64,000 nt of DNA from Nelumbo lutea (Eukaryota > Streptophyta > Magnoliopsida > Proteales > Nelumbonaceae): contig JAKGHH010000007.1 in the NCBI GenBank assembly GCA_022828595.1, positions 61,492,727 to 61,556,726 of the forward strand. The letters are read 5' to 3'. The position numbers and the translations under genes are program-made. Every line of letters begins with the position of its first letter. The first letter of the stretch is position 1. The notes below the pieces were generated by a model. It had not been told where the DNA came from, made no database searches, and saw only the letters and a list, made by a program, of their open reading frames with translations. This document shows, in pieces, positions 22,731 through 34,591 of the stretch.

Positions 22731-25327
22731 CTAGGTCACTAGTTGGGACTCCATCATTTTGGCTAAGGCAAGTTGTCGCCTAGGTGATGCTGGGATGTCA
22801 TCCAGTTGTTCTGACATGCCATATGTCATGATGTCAATGGAGGGCCAAATCTATCATATCTTATCCAAATTCTCTGATACGATACCCGATACTCATACTT
22901 TAATCTTTGTTCTTTACAAGTCTTAGTGTAGCCAACTCCATATAGTTGGAATGAGGTTGACATGGTGATTTTCTTTGAAAGTTTTACTTTTCAAAAAAAA
23001 AAAAAGTCTTTAACAAACTAAATCTGGTTAATTTCCCATCAATTAGAAAAAAGGATATCATGATAAGATTATTCAGAATAAAGTGATTAAGTGAATCAGT
23101 CAATACACTAGGATAGCTAGTTTTTACAGGAATAGGAGTTACCAAAGAAATCCTAATTTACTATAAATAATGATGAAGCTGGGTCTTGGTGTTTTGCATA
23201 GGACTGTTGCTGTTTCTAACCTCTGAATTTTCTGATTCTAACATAATTTAACTTTTCTGATTGTAACCCCTCCCCCCATGAGCGTACTCACCACATTCGA
23301 CAACCCAAAAAGCAAACAACATATCAAAATTTAAAGAGATAAAGAAGCATTTTAGCAAGGAAATGATAAACACTCAAACCAAAACTCTTGCAAAAATGCA
23401 GTCATTAATTCAAAAAGAAAAAAATGGATCAAGAAACCTATTAATTAAAACTGGAGCAAGAAAATATATGTGAAATGTGTTTGATCAAATGCAGAGATTA
23501 AAACAACTACCAAACAATCAAACACTGATTACATTTCAAATAACATTCGTTAAAAAGCACATTAAGGAAACAAAGAGTGACATCGACCTAATTAGAGACA
23601 ATCATCTACTATATCAACTCATATACATAGATTCCAAAGACCACAATTAAGGACTCGAGGAGAGGGAGGTGACTTGTAAATTACCAATGAGGAAGGTTGT
23701 AGAGGAGCCGTAATCAATGACCCTCACAAGATCAAGTGTTGGCCGAGGATGTAATGCTTGGATTGGGAGCTGCTAGATGTTGGACATTGGATGAGGAATA
23801 GCAATGTGGCAAGTAATTTCAAGTTCCCTAGATTTTATTTAAAGGGTATAAACCAAATTGCTTGACACATGAGCTTTCCGATCAAGTACTTCTCATTGTC
23901 TCTCTCAGTCTGATATGCTATTGTCTAACAGAAGGTTTCTCTAAAGATTCTACAAATTTGTTGGTTGTAGCTTTTCACCTAAGGATTTGTTGTATCGTAG
24001 GAATGAATTTTCCTGTAACACAACAGCAAACTCAGTGAAAATGAGTGGGGACAAATAACATTCTAAAGACAATGTCTTTATATATGTCTCAGAGCTTCTC
24101 CTCCAAATTAATGACCTCAATTTCTCCAACAAGTCTTGATGTCAGGAGTAAACCTTATTAATCGACGTCATACCAGGGCTTCAGGGGCATGATTGAATCA
24201 TATGAATCGCCCAGAACCTATGGTAGACAAATAAGAGACTAATTGATTTAGATTAGTCTTATTGGTTTTAAATCTGATTAATCTGAAAACATTCTTGAAT
24301 ATATTTTCTAGACTAAAGGTAGCATATAAGGATCAAATAATTAAGAGACAAATAACCATTTCCCAGCGAGCATTTCAGTTTTCTAAGTGGTCTAGATCTG
24401 ATAACATTCTTGAATATCTTTTCCAAGCTGAAGCATTGAAGGATCAAACAAATTCAGCCACTAGACCATGCTTTAAGGACTACAGTATAGTAGAAGATAT
24501 AGGGCAATCCCCTTGGTTTTAATATGGGGGCATTTGGAAGGAGAGAAATAAAAAGAATATTTGAAAACAAGTATAGAAAACTCTTGAGAATATGTTGAGA
24601 TATCTATTCATCCATCTTGGCTTTGGTGGTTTTAAATTTGAAGATTTGAGTTAGAAAGGTAACAAGTCTCAACGGGATGAGATTGTGAAACAAGTTAAAT
24701 ATTATTTTGCCTGGTTTGGGTGTATATTAGGTTATTGAACTGATTATACTTTTTGCATTTGATGCATATTGGAATATTATAGATTGAAATCACCAGTCAC
24801 CTATAAAAATGAAAGTTAACTCACTAGGCGATTCAGCTGAAAATTCCATTTTTTCCCTTACCAATTGATACAAGGCCAGTCATTTTGAAATTAGCTAATT
24901 AGAGATAAACATGTTCAAGTTAGTAGAAAACTATCTCGAAGTAATTATGAGATGGTAAGAAAAGATTGCCATATAGAAAATTCAATAAGGTATAGGTTTT
25001 TTAGTGGATAATTGGGATAGCCCCTAATCTCAACATGGCAAGATTAAAACAGTGTACACTATAATTTTGGATAATGAAAGACAATAAAATTGTTGATATT
25101 ACAAATGATTAGATAATATAAATAGAAAACTAGGTTTGCACTTAATTATAGGATGTATTACTTGAGCAAAACTTTCAAAACGATGTGTTTTGAATAGTAC
25201 TAGACCCAACAAAGAGTGAAAATTAATTCCAATTAGTAAACTAAAATCATGGTATATGCTTCTGTATACATTACACTGTTTTCTATATTGTAGTCTTGGG
25301 CAAGCTTTACCTTGTATAGGAATTAGT

Positions 25328-25410
25328 TGAGACATCCATAGGAACAACCTAAAATTTGAGTTCTTTTGGTATGGGTATGAATTTTGTTGAGACATCCATA
25401 GGAACAACAT
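25328..25410. repeat. Short direct repeat, 61-base spacing
   Basis: TTGAGACATCCATAGGAACAAC occurs at 25328-25349 and again at 25389-25410. The copies are identical over 22 bases; the sequence between them is unrelated to either copy. Confidence 0.8.
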
Positions 25411-25639
25411 GAATTTCTACTCTTATTGGTTTGATAACTTGATAGGTAGGATGAGCATTATGAACCAACACAACCCAAAATTTCAGATCTTTAATTATTC
25501 AAAATAGCACATAAAAATGACTAGTTTTTGGGTCAAAATATTCCTTATAATGGGGCTAGTTAAGGAAACACAATAATGCTTTTATATTGAACTATGGAAG
25601 ATTAGTATGATGCATAAGAACAACTTGTTGCAAAAAGCC

Positions 25640-25880
25640 TAAGAAAAACATATTCAAATGGCACCCAGAATAAAAGTAAAAGCAAAAGTACAAAGAACAC
25701 ATGGATTTACATGGTTCGGCTAATAGCCTACATCCATAGGCGAAGGAAGAACAAAAATATACTATGTAGTTAACAATGAAGAAGAAATACAGAGTTGTGC
25801 ACTCACAACCTAACACATAGAAAATCCTAAACCCCAAATACACCAAATGTCGTCTCTTTTCTCTCACAAGACAGAGACCA
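25640..25880. repeat. Possible LTR-derived dispersed repeat
   Basis: A block around CACATGGATTTACATGGTTC, then GGCTAATAGCCTACATCCAT, resembles a sequence often found in plant LTRs and introns. Borders and a partner copy are not visible here, so the class is uncertain. Confidence 0.3.
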
Positions 25881-27718
25881 ATTATATAAAAGAGAAAAAC
25901 CCCAAAATAGACAATTCTTCGTATTCAGTTTGGACCTATAAGGTGGATATGGATTGAATCCATACCGCCCCAAGGCCCACCACAAACCACTATGAAATTT
26001 TCTTTCAGGGTTTTTTCATATTATTTTGGAGCGGATTCATGAAGTGGGTCACCACAAAGAATTCAAGGCACAAACATGATACAACTCTCCGTTGAACTAA
26101 GCCATGGCAATATCTATGGAGAGGGAGAGAGAAGGGAGAGTGGGAGGGAGGTGCACTATGATTGATGAGTTGAAAACTATAGGCATAGGGCATTGTTGCT
26201 TTTAAAATTTAACAGCATGAACAGTTTTGAAATTATATATGTCGGAGACCAAGTTATATTTTCCACTTGGATACCTATTTCCCAAGTCTGTATCTTTGTC
26301 TGGATGTACATCTATGCATCTTAGGTTCTTTGGCATTCATTTCTCAAGAATTTTGTTCTAGCTTTATTAGTATGAGATTTTCTTTAATAAAAAAGGAGAA
26401 GAAAAAATGGGTCTGAAATGAAAAATTAGTACAAAGTAGAAGAAGAAGAATAAGAGAAGAATGGAATTTATGTGAAAACATTGTCTTGAGGTGCATGCCC
26501 AACTTCTTTAACTTAAATATTTTGAGATATATATGTGCATGAAATAACCACACTACCCCTCATTACAAATTAAACAATAGTGACAAGATTGCCCTCATTC
26601 TTATTGATTCTGAACAGAATTTAATGTCACAATTAATGGGACTCCAAGAAGTGATAATGCTCTTAAAAGATAGAATTTATGGGGGATGGTTCCAGGAGGA
26701 GCCTGATATATATGTAAAAGTAGGTAGATTGTTATACAGGTCTTCCATTTTCTTCATTTTGTACTATTTGTGTTTCATTCCTTTAATATAGTAAGGAGAT
26801 GCTTTAACTGTTACATATTGGAAAACTAAGATCCCAATTCATTGGATGAGACAGAATATTCAAATCTCTAATTTTCAGTATTTTCCATTTGAAAGTTACA
26901 AAAAAAAAAAAATGGAACTACCCCCAATCACCAAATAAATCAAACCAAAATTCATCTAAGCATAGGGTGCACCAACATGTATCATTTTAGTCATGGGTTA
27001 CAGGTTGACCATTAGGACTCTTAGTGCTCTATACCAAGTTGTGAAATATTTGCAAAAGAATAGTGGGGAAAAATAGAATATATGGAGGGAAGAAGAGAGA
27101 AGGAGGTGATGGAGAATATATGGGGTCCGAAAATTCTGTTGCTCATCTCACATCCCTCTATTTTAACTTTATATTAAGTGATAAAATTACAAAGGTTTCC
27201 TTAATTAGAAGCTAGTAAGCATCCCAAACACAAAGACCACATTGCCTTTTCCAACGGGGTTGATTGTTGAATGCTTTTGCATTCTAAATGAACTATACAA
27301 GAGGTGAGTGTAGTGCCTTTTCCATGTAAGCAGTTCAGTACGTTCTTCATTTTTTCAGCCTACCACCTCACAATTGATCTTGTTTAATTTGACTCTTTTG
27401 GATCCTAGGTGCCTTCAGTTTTTCTTCTTTTTTACATAATTTTGCTTTCACTTATAGTTTTGAAACAAATAACATCATTTTCTTCTTTAGCATGTGATAG
27501 TTAAGTTGCGTGATAAAATCTATACTTTTAGTCTTTCTCACTGACATACACTTTCTATTGGAGATTTACTTCAATACCCAAAGAAATGGGAACATTAAAT
27601 TGTAGGGCATTTGTTGCTAGAATGGTAAGAGTGAATATCTGATTTTTAAGCAACATTTTGTTGTTTCTTTTTTTTGAACTTCATTTAGGAAATTTTTCTA
27701 CTAGATAGAGATTATCAT

Positions 27719-28110
27719 GTCCACGTGTGAAACCTTATCACACTAAGTGATTAAGTTCACCTTACCCTTATCTTAGAGATTAACCTTACTTGTAACTGTG
27801 GTGATCTATAACTCCTCTATTTATCTTTATCTTGATAAGAAGCAATGTTGTACTCTATCTCAAACTCCTCTTCTATAAATAAACTCAAGGTTGATGAATT
27901 TTATCATCAAACCATTCATACCAGTTTAGTTCTCTATTATTTCTCCCAGTTTTGTTCACTATTATATCTTCAACTTGGTATCAGAGCCATGGCATCCCTC
28001 TCCAACTCCAATGCTCAAACTCAGAATTCGGTTCAACAATCCACTGCTATTATCGATTCTAGTTCAATCGGCTATCTTCCCAACATCACTCACTTTCTAT
28101 TGGTGAAGCT
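27719..28110 (+). mobile_element. 5' remnant of a copia element (B): LTR, PBS and gag start
   Basis: A probable LTR (about 27719-27972, TG...CA, with CTATAAATAAA near 27872-27882) is followed by the initiator-Met primer-binding site TGGTATCAGAGC at 27976-27987. An ATG at 27989 opens a frame with an LPNITHFLLVKLN segment, the usual start of a copia gag. It is cut off near 28110, where antisense LINE sequence begins. No 3' LTR is in the window. Confidence 0.7.
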
Positions 28111-28345
28111 GAATAGAAAAAACCCAAGTAGAGAGAAGAGAAGCACCAAATAAGAGACACAAAAGGACAAGATATTAAGAGATGTGCGGTTGTATCACCA
28201 AAGCCCAAATAGAGACTATAAAAATGGGGTGAAAGGAAAAGCTTTGGCCTTTTTCTTTGCAACAACTCTAGAGAATTGATTTTTTTGGAGTGCAACCTCC
28301 CAACAAAAAGCCTGTATTTTGGGAGGTATAGGACTACACCAAACC
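28110..28345 (-). mobile_element. Antisense LINE fragment (zf-RVT region)
   Basis: The minus strand encodes PPKIQAFCWEV (about 28337-28305), then after a frame change KLFLSP (about 28240) and GDTTAHLLISCPFVSLIW (about 28205-28150). This is the zinc-binding region that follows reverse transcriptase in plant L1 LINEs. It is broken by frameshifts and joined head-on to copia B on one side and to a plus-strand LINE on the other. Confidence 0.7.
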
Positions 28346-28409
28346 TCCTTTGTTGGAAAACTCCTTCAATGTTAGAAGACTAGAGAAGGGCATTTGCACC
28401 AGCACAAAG

Positions 28410-30809
28410 ATGGAGAAGAGTTATGAAGATGGAGGCAAAGAGATTTGTTTTGGAAGAAGTCTAGACCAGAAGAGGGGTAGCTTTGAAGATAGTGGAATTG
28501 CAAAATTCCTTATTGATCCTTGAAGGAGATGCAATTTTGCGGTTCCAAGGCTTCTTGGAGGGAGATAAACGAACGACACAAACAAGAAAAGGTAGGTTTG
28601 TGGGCATCTATGAGTTTTACGGAGAGGGAATGAAACAATTCACTTATTTCCCTGAAGGAAAAGAGGTTTCGGGTTGGGATAAAGTAGCACAGACATTATA
28701 GGATTTCTTAGTGGCTGTGAGTGAAAAGAAGAGTATTTAAAAAGCAAATCAAGAGTTTTAGGAATAGTATGAAATGTTGGTAACTGATGTAGAAAGGCAA
28801 GATACAAAGGAGAAGGATTATGATTCATTAGATGATGTCTGGAACAATGCAAGACTAGGTTCATTGAAGATGTGGTGGGTAAACAAATCTAAGAAAGACT
28901 GGGAGAAGAATTTGGTGATTTCAGTAAACAAGAAAGTTATAGATTGGAAAAGTCTAGGTGAAGAAATTAAAGAGGTTTTGAAAGTTTTTGAAGAACTACA
29001 AATTTTCCCTTTTGATGAATAGAAGGCATTGGTAGTTCTTCAAGCATGTAATCCTGACTTTGTAACAGTTTCGGTTGTAATAATGCAAGGTCTAGTGATG
29101 GTAGAAAATTGGTCTCCAATTTGTAATGAAAAGACTATAGAACCCACGAGTTTCATTGAGATGAAAGTGTTAGAAAAAATTGTATTAATTAGTTATGGGG
29201 TTCAACTATGATATGGAAAAGATATGATATCTGAAATATTTTTAACCAATCAAATGGAATCATAAACGTGGTAGCCAATGAGGTGTTATTTATCAAAATT
29301 CATGGGTGGGTTTTGATTGGTCAAAACTCTTTCGATACCATATCTTTCCCGCATCATAGATTTTTCCTTAGTTATGAGGCTTCAAACCTCAAGCTATGCA
29401 AATTAGGTTGATTAGAGCGAAATCGAAACTCATTCCAAGATCTCTAGAAATATTCACAAGTGGATAGTAGTACATGGCTTGGATAATTGAAGCACGATGG
29501 TGGAGAGTTGGGAGGCTAGGGGAAGAAGAAGACGATGTGGCCAGGAGCTGGTCTCGAGGCAACCTTGGGGAAAGGTTTCAAAAATATGGGAAATGAGGGA
29601 TTTGGCAAATGGAAAGACGTGACTCAGTTTCCTTCTATTGATGGTAATATAAAAAAGCAAATGAATCTTTGTAAAACTAAAACATATGCGCAGGTGGTTA
29701 CATGTTCAAGTGGTGAAAGCAAGGAAATTTCAAATTTAAATAGGTGTTGTATGCAAGGGTCAGATGGGATTAAAGAAGAAAGAGCACTAATTAGGCCTTT
29801 GATTGGACTGGCCTAAGATCGAGTTTGAGTTATAAATAATAGTGGCTTGAGTTACGTTAAAACTGGCCCATTGGGCCCAACCCCAAAAGTTAGAACATGT
29901 GATAACTTAAAGTGATCATGTGAGGAAGGAGGGTCATGAGTTAGGAGACCATAACGTTGGTGCATCATCTTCTAACATCAATGCTCTCTCAACTACTTAT
30001 AAGAAGACTACGATATCTAAGACGATGCTCGCACGGGCTCCAAGACTATTTTCGTATTCAACCAATCTGGAGAAACCAAACCCCAGGTATAATAGAAGCA
30101 AAGATAGGGAACGATAACTAGATTCTGTGTGGATAAGTTTGGATGAGGAGATATTTGAATGGGATGAGAGCATTGGAGCTTCCATTTACGGTAGTATCCA
30201 AAGTAAATGCCATTATTGGTTAGGAGATGATGAATTCAATGCCTTGAAACTAATTTTGATGAGGAGAAACATACCTCATAAGTTGGATATTCAATTCAAA
30301 CTTGTAATGGTATGGGAAGAGAGGATACTAGTTTAGGTGAGGTAAAAACCAAGATAGAGAGTAGGGGAGAATCTCATCCAAACCAAGACCATCTATAGGA
30401 TATGCAAAGATCCTCTGATGCCAACCCAAAATTCAGAAGCATAGATACACATCACATAGTATCCCCACATAATACTTTGGGGGATAGTTTTGAAAGTGCT
30501 ACTTTCGGCATAAGCCCAAGTGGCAGGGGTGAGAATATGTCAAACTCTCTAGACTATCCTTACCCCTTACAAGGTAATGTTCTTGATTTGATTTTTGTAA
30601 ATACTAATATCTCTTCCAATCCTTTGTGTGTCGTGTCCACATGTGAGACTAGCCCAACCATGCAGTCTGCTACTTCATGTGTTAAGGTGAAAAAAACACA
30701 TGTTGATGGGTTGTTAGTTGAACAAGAGTATAAGGAGCTTGGAAACAGCATTTGGGAGGTCATTTTGGAGTTGGTTAGAATTGGTGTGGAAGAGAAACAA
30801 ACGGGTTAG
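28410..30809 (+). pseudogene. LINE ORF1-like region, broken
   Basis: The segment with GRFVGIYEFYGEG and FPEGKEVSGWDKVAQ (28483-28701) has the beta-strand/SGW pattern seen in ORF1 proteins of plant L1 LINEs. It continues at 28774-29022 (Lys-rich, ending in a FPFDE segment) and 29029-29211. A 154-bp MITE interrupts it at 29206. Later pieces (29535-29816 with KTYAQVV; 30402-30809) are the basic/Ser-rich C-terminal part. Stops and frameshifts separate all pieces. ORF1 proteins bind the element RNA. Confidence 0.6.
29206..29359. mobile_element. 154-bp TIR element (MITE) inside LINE ORF1
   Basis: The left end CTATGATATGGAAAAGATAT is inverted at the right (minus strand CTATGATGCGGGAAAGATAT). An 18-base imperfect direct repeat (about TTAGTTATGGGGTTCAA, left 29189-29205, right 29369-29386) flanks it, and ORF1-like reading resumes afterwards. 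Confidence 0.6.
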
Positions 30810-31110
30810 ATAGAGAGAGTTGAGGAGAGTGACACTGTGAATCTAAGATGAGGGAGAAGTTGGAGAAAGCAGGAAAAGTAACTATCTCTTCAGAAAAAGG
30901 AAAGAGGAAGAAAGAAAAAAGTCTTAATAAGAAAATAGAGGGGAAAGCGAAACTAGTAAAGTTTAGGAAGAGGGGAGAAGAGACTAGAAACTTAGTGAGG
31001 TGGAAAGACTCAAATGTGAGGTGGATTATGATAAGGAGAGCATGGGTAGAAGGGAGATGAAGAAATTGCGAGATGGTCTTTTGGCAAGGATTTGTTTTTG
31101 AATTGTGACT

Positions 31111-32640
31111 ATGAAGTTATTAAGATGGAACGTAAGAGGTTTGGGGAATTCACGAAAGAGAGGAGTGATCAGGGATATATTGAGGAAAGAAAAGCTAGAC
31201 GTAGTGTTAATTGTATAATCTAAGCTACCTGAGGTAGACAGGAGGTGGGCGCAGAGTATTTGGTCAGCTAGGGATTTGAGTTAGGCCTATGTACAATCTT
31301 GGGGAGCTTTTGGGGGAATTATTATACTATGGAAAAATGCAGAGGTGGAATGTGGTATGGAGTTAATTGGTAAATACTTGATATCCTTAAAGTTGAAAAG
31401 AAAGATTGATGGTTGGGAATGGGTTTTAACTAATGTTTATAGTCCTACCTCTTATGGAAAAGGGAGGGTTTTTGGGAGGAACTTACATCCATTAGAGGAC
31501 TTTGGGAGGGCCCTTTGGTGCTTAGGTGGGGATTTTAATGTAATTTGATTTTTTACTGAAACAAAAAATTTGAGTGATCAGATAATCTCTAGTATGAGAA
31601 AATTCAATCCATTTGTGGAGACATTTGAGTTGAGGGCCCACTTTTTCAACAGGCAAACTTTATTTGGTTAAATTTTCAAGAATTACCTATTTGCTGCAAA
31701 CTTGATAGATTTCCATTCACTACTGATTGGGAAATGGAATGGAGATTAGTTGTCATAGTATTGCCAAGACCTATTTTAGACCGTTATCCTATTAGCTTAT
31801 CCCAATAAGGGCGGGAGGTGGCCCTTGTCATTTCAGATTTGAGAATATGTGGCTACTACACCCGGATATCATACTTAAGGTAAAAGATTGGTAGAAGGAG
31901 GACCAAGTGGATTTTAGGTGGAAGGGGTTTCATTTCTACAAGAAGTTACAGTTGTTGAAAAAAAAAGATCACCTGGAGACAAAAATCTAGATGCAAATGG
32001 CTCAGGAAAGGGGATAGAAACACCAATTTCTTTCATTTGTTAGCCAATGGTAGAAGAAGGAAGAATGTTGTCTTAAAGTTGGAATGGAATGGACAAATTT
32101 TTACAAGGGATGAGGAGATAGCACAAGATTTTGTAAACCATTTCAAGACACTATGCTTGTCTAAGAAGTTCAAGAAAAAGTTTAGGGGGACTTGGAGTGG
32201 AGGTTAGGAAATAAAGAGTTGTTGGACAGTTTGGAAAAAAAAAAAAAACTTTGAACAAGTAGAAGTGAACCATGCAATTTTCTCAAAAGGGGTTGGTGTG
32301 CAAGTTGGATTTAAAAAAGGCTTATGATATTGTTGATTGGCATTTCCTTTTAGAGGTCCTCACTCATAGGAGTTTTGGTGAAAGATTGTGTAGATGGGTA
32401 AATGGATGTATTTCTTCCTGTCACTTCTCCATCTTGGTGAATGGAGTAGCTAGGGACTTTTTTCTAGCTAAAATGGGTCTTACACAAGGAGATCCCCTCT
32501 CCCCCTTCTAATTTACTTTAGTGGCTGATGTACTGAGTGAGATGATTTTAATGGTGGATGCTAGCAACTTGGTTAAATTTTGGAGAATTGGGAGGAAGAA
32601 AATGGTGGTTACACATCTACAATTTGCGAATGAGGAATTG
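31111..32640 (+). pseudogene. LINE ORF2: endonuclease and reverse transcriptase, truncated
   Basis: ATG at 31111 opens MKLLRWNVRGLGN, the conserved start of the apurinic-type endonuclease of plant L1 elements. The endonuclease continues to GGDFNVI (31528-31548). A linker with KGDRNTNFFH (about 32010-32037) follows, then reverse transcriptase with KLDLKKAYD (32296-32322), GLTQGDPLSPF (32479-32511) and a corrupted FADD site near 32628. The TAA at 31216, the TGA at 31549 and further stops interrupt it. Confidence 0.85.
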
Positions 32641-32641
32641 A

Positions 32642-33045
32642 ACTCTTAGCATATTCCTCATAGGAAATTTACAAGACCATATCAAGATATGGTAATTCTA
32701 TTTCCTACTCATATGTGAGATATTTCCATTCAAACTTACATGATATCATGCATGTAACAGAAGCTTTAATTTAACTTCTACTCCTTCCTTGCTAGTTGCT
32801 AAAAAATTGTGACCAATATCCACATGAACCCCAATAATTGATCGGTTGGATAAGGCTTAAGATAATTCCATATTAGTATCTCCAAAAACAACGACATCAA
32901 CAAACACTGCAACAAACACTAAAACTAAATTAAAATCTTGGTATGGCAAAATTCAAAGATCTTGTTCCAAGAATAAAGTGAAGTCCCTTACCACCACGTT
33001 CAATAAGATGTTGTAGCTCAAATGGATCCACAAAGACTCCATGAG
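32642..33045 (-). pseudogene. Partial unspliced duplicate of the PIG-X-like gene
   Basis: This 404-base block is closely similar to 35521-35883. It carries the downstream intron border, the third exon, the 80-base second intron and about the last 54 bases of the second exon of the PIG-X-like gene. The intron is retained, so it derives from genomic DNA and not from mRNA. It differs by substitutions, by about 32 extra bases near 32652-32690 and by a small insertion near 32730. It stops at a sharp border after ATGAG (33041-33045) and has no other exons, so it cannot make a protein. Confidence 0.88.
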
Positions 33046-33882
33046 TCTTGAACCCATATTGCACAAGGGGTTAGGTCAGTTTGGGCTTCGGATGGGCTCG
33101 CCCAAATTGCACCCCTAGTGAGGGCGATTACGTGAGGAGGAAATCTAGATTTCAAACCCATATTCTACTCCTTCAACCATCCCTATTGAGATTCTCCAAA
33201 ATGAAGTGTTTTAAACAATCCAACCAAATTGCATAATCTCAAACTTGATCTTTGAGGTTGGTTAGATGAATCTTATTTTGGCATATTGTTTTAGTGGACG
33301 CATTATTGTAGTCAGTCGCCTCACAAGTCCATCTTTAGCATAGCCTCATCTATTTGACACTACGCTTGGGTTTAGGCGTATTTAAAAACTTTTAGGCCTA
33401 GTTTTTTAGAAGTATAAATACATATATGTAGTGCAAAATAGACAAATAGACCTGGTCATGGGCTGGGATCCAACTTAGCTTTTGTCGTAATTTGAATGGG
33501 CCCAGCCCTTGATCAGGTCCAGAGACAAACGGACCGTGGATTTGATCAAACACAGATTATTAAAGGCACATTTGCCACTTTTTATTACTATAATTCTAAA
33601 TCTGCAAATGCATCACCAGCCCAAGTCCCAAACCAGATGGAAATCATCACCTTTGGCCTTCTCCGTGTTATTGTCTTTGTGGTTTCTTTGTAATTGACAG
33701 GCTTTTACCCCTGCCATTGCATCCCAACTCCAATTGATGAATTCATAAATGCCTTTGGTAGTGAATGTAAATCCTTCAGTTTTGCAACTTTTCTTCTGTT
33801 GTTTGCGTGTTTGGTGGTACCATCTTGTGTCATTATTTATATATAGATTTGTTATGGCAATATCATCCTCAATCTAAGCCCT
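33046..33882. other. Spacer, no gene
   Basis: Non-coding. It includes a GGGCTCGCCCAAATTGCACC-type segment (33095-33114) of the kind found at hAT-derived repeats, and a GGGCCCAGCCCTTG segment. Two overlapping short frames near 33500-33697 have no domain. Confidence 0.4.
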
Positions 33883-34363
33883 TAGAAGTGTCAATAACAT
33901 TCAAAAATCCGATTTGAAATTTGATATTCAACATAATCGAATCGAATTCAGATAATCCAAATATCTAAACCGGTCAAATTCGGATATCCTATTCTTACCC
34001 AATAATTCATCAGATTCGAATTCAAATATAACTTGATTCAATTTGATAAATATCCGAATTCGACTGATTATTTAATTCTTATATATAATATATAAAATAT
34101 TATATATATAATAATTAAATTATATAATAATTTATATATTATATACTTTATATCAATAAAATATTTATTTTATATATTTATTAGTTATCTAAAATAATTA
34201 ATTAATCAAATTCGAAATGAATGGAATATTTAAATATTTAATTCAAATATTAATTTTTAATATCCGTCAAATATCAAATCAAATTCGAGTATTAGATTTT
34301 CTAATCAGATTCAAATTCAGATATTGCCTGATCTAATTCAAATTCAATCTGTTTACACCTCTA
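33883..34363. mobile_element. hAT-type non-autonomous element, 481 bp
   Basis: Ends TAGAAGTGTCAA (33883-33894) and minus-strand TAGAGGTGTAAA (34363-34352) are inverted. The flanking octamers TAAGCCCT (33875-33882) and TAAGCCTT (34364-34371) match at seven of eight positions, the 8-bp duplication expected of hAT elements. The interior is AT-rich with repeated AAATTCGGATAT-like words. Confidence 0.75.
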
Positions 34364-34591
34364 TAAGCCTTACCCCAAATATATGGGGTAAATAGTGCCA
34401 TATCCATTGTTTAACATTTCATGGAAACATTGTTTCCCTTGACCAAAGCATATCCACTAGATGGTCAGGCTTAAATTAGCTAGGGTAATGTTTATCCCCA
34501 TTCCTATGATATGATATGGTAGCATAAAAATGCCTAGATATGAGCCCACACTGACAAGTGTCTTAATTGTCTTAATTGAGCATAAATTGAC

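Larger units (their letters stand above)
22731..27718. other. Long non-coding stretch with minor repeats
   Basis: No gene or clear transposon is recognised in about 5 kb. Minor structure: degenerate minisatellite to about 22830; a CCAACTCCATATAGTTGGAA segment near 22930-22950 that recalls the 3' part of plant Au-type SINEs (weak); two imperfect copies of an AACATTCTTGAATAT..TTTTC block (about 24288 and 24402); a duplicated GAGACATCCATAGGAACAAC; and a GGATTTACATGGTTCGGC block (25701 onwards) of a kind common in plant LTR-like repeats. The region 26560-26830 has 3'-UTR-like composition but no linked coding exon. Confidence 0.4.
28410..32640 (+). mobile_element. L1-type LINE, 3'-truncated
   Basis: An ORF1-like region starts at about 28410, followed by ORF2 with endonuclease (31111 onwards) and reverse transcriptase (to about 32640). 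The element ends abruptly near the FADD-equivalent motif, where a partial copy of the PIG-X-like gene begins, so the zf-RVT, RNase H and poly(A) tail are missing. Loss of the 3' end is unusual for LINEs, which are normally truncated at the 5' end, and implies a later deletion or rearrangement. Confidence 0.85.

Noticed and set aside
22900..22980. Au-SINE-like CCAACTCCATATAGTTGGAA segment
   Set aside because: Only a short part resembles the 3' end; no tRNA-like promoter boxes recognised upstream, so not listed as a SINE.
27845..28153. 102-residue plus-strand frame spanning the copia B LTR end, PBS and gag start
   Set aside because: The first half reads through the LTR and primer-binding site; only the part after 27989 is a gag start, and it is cut off.
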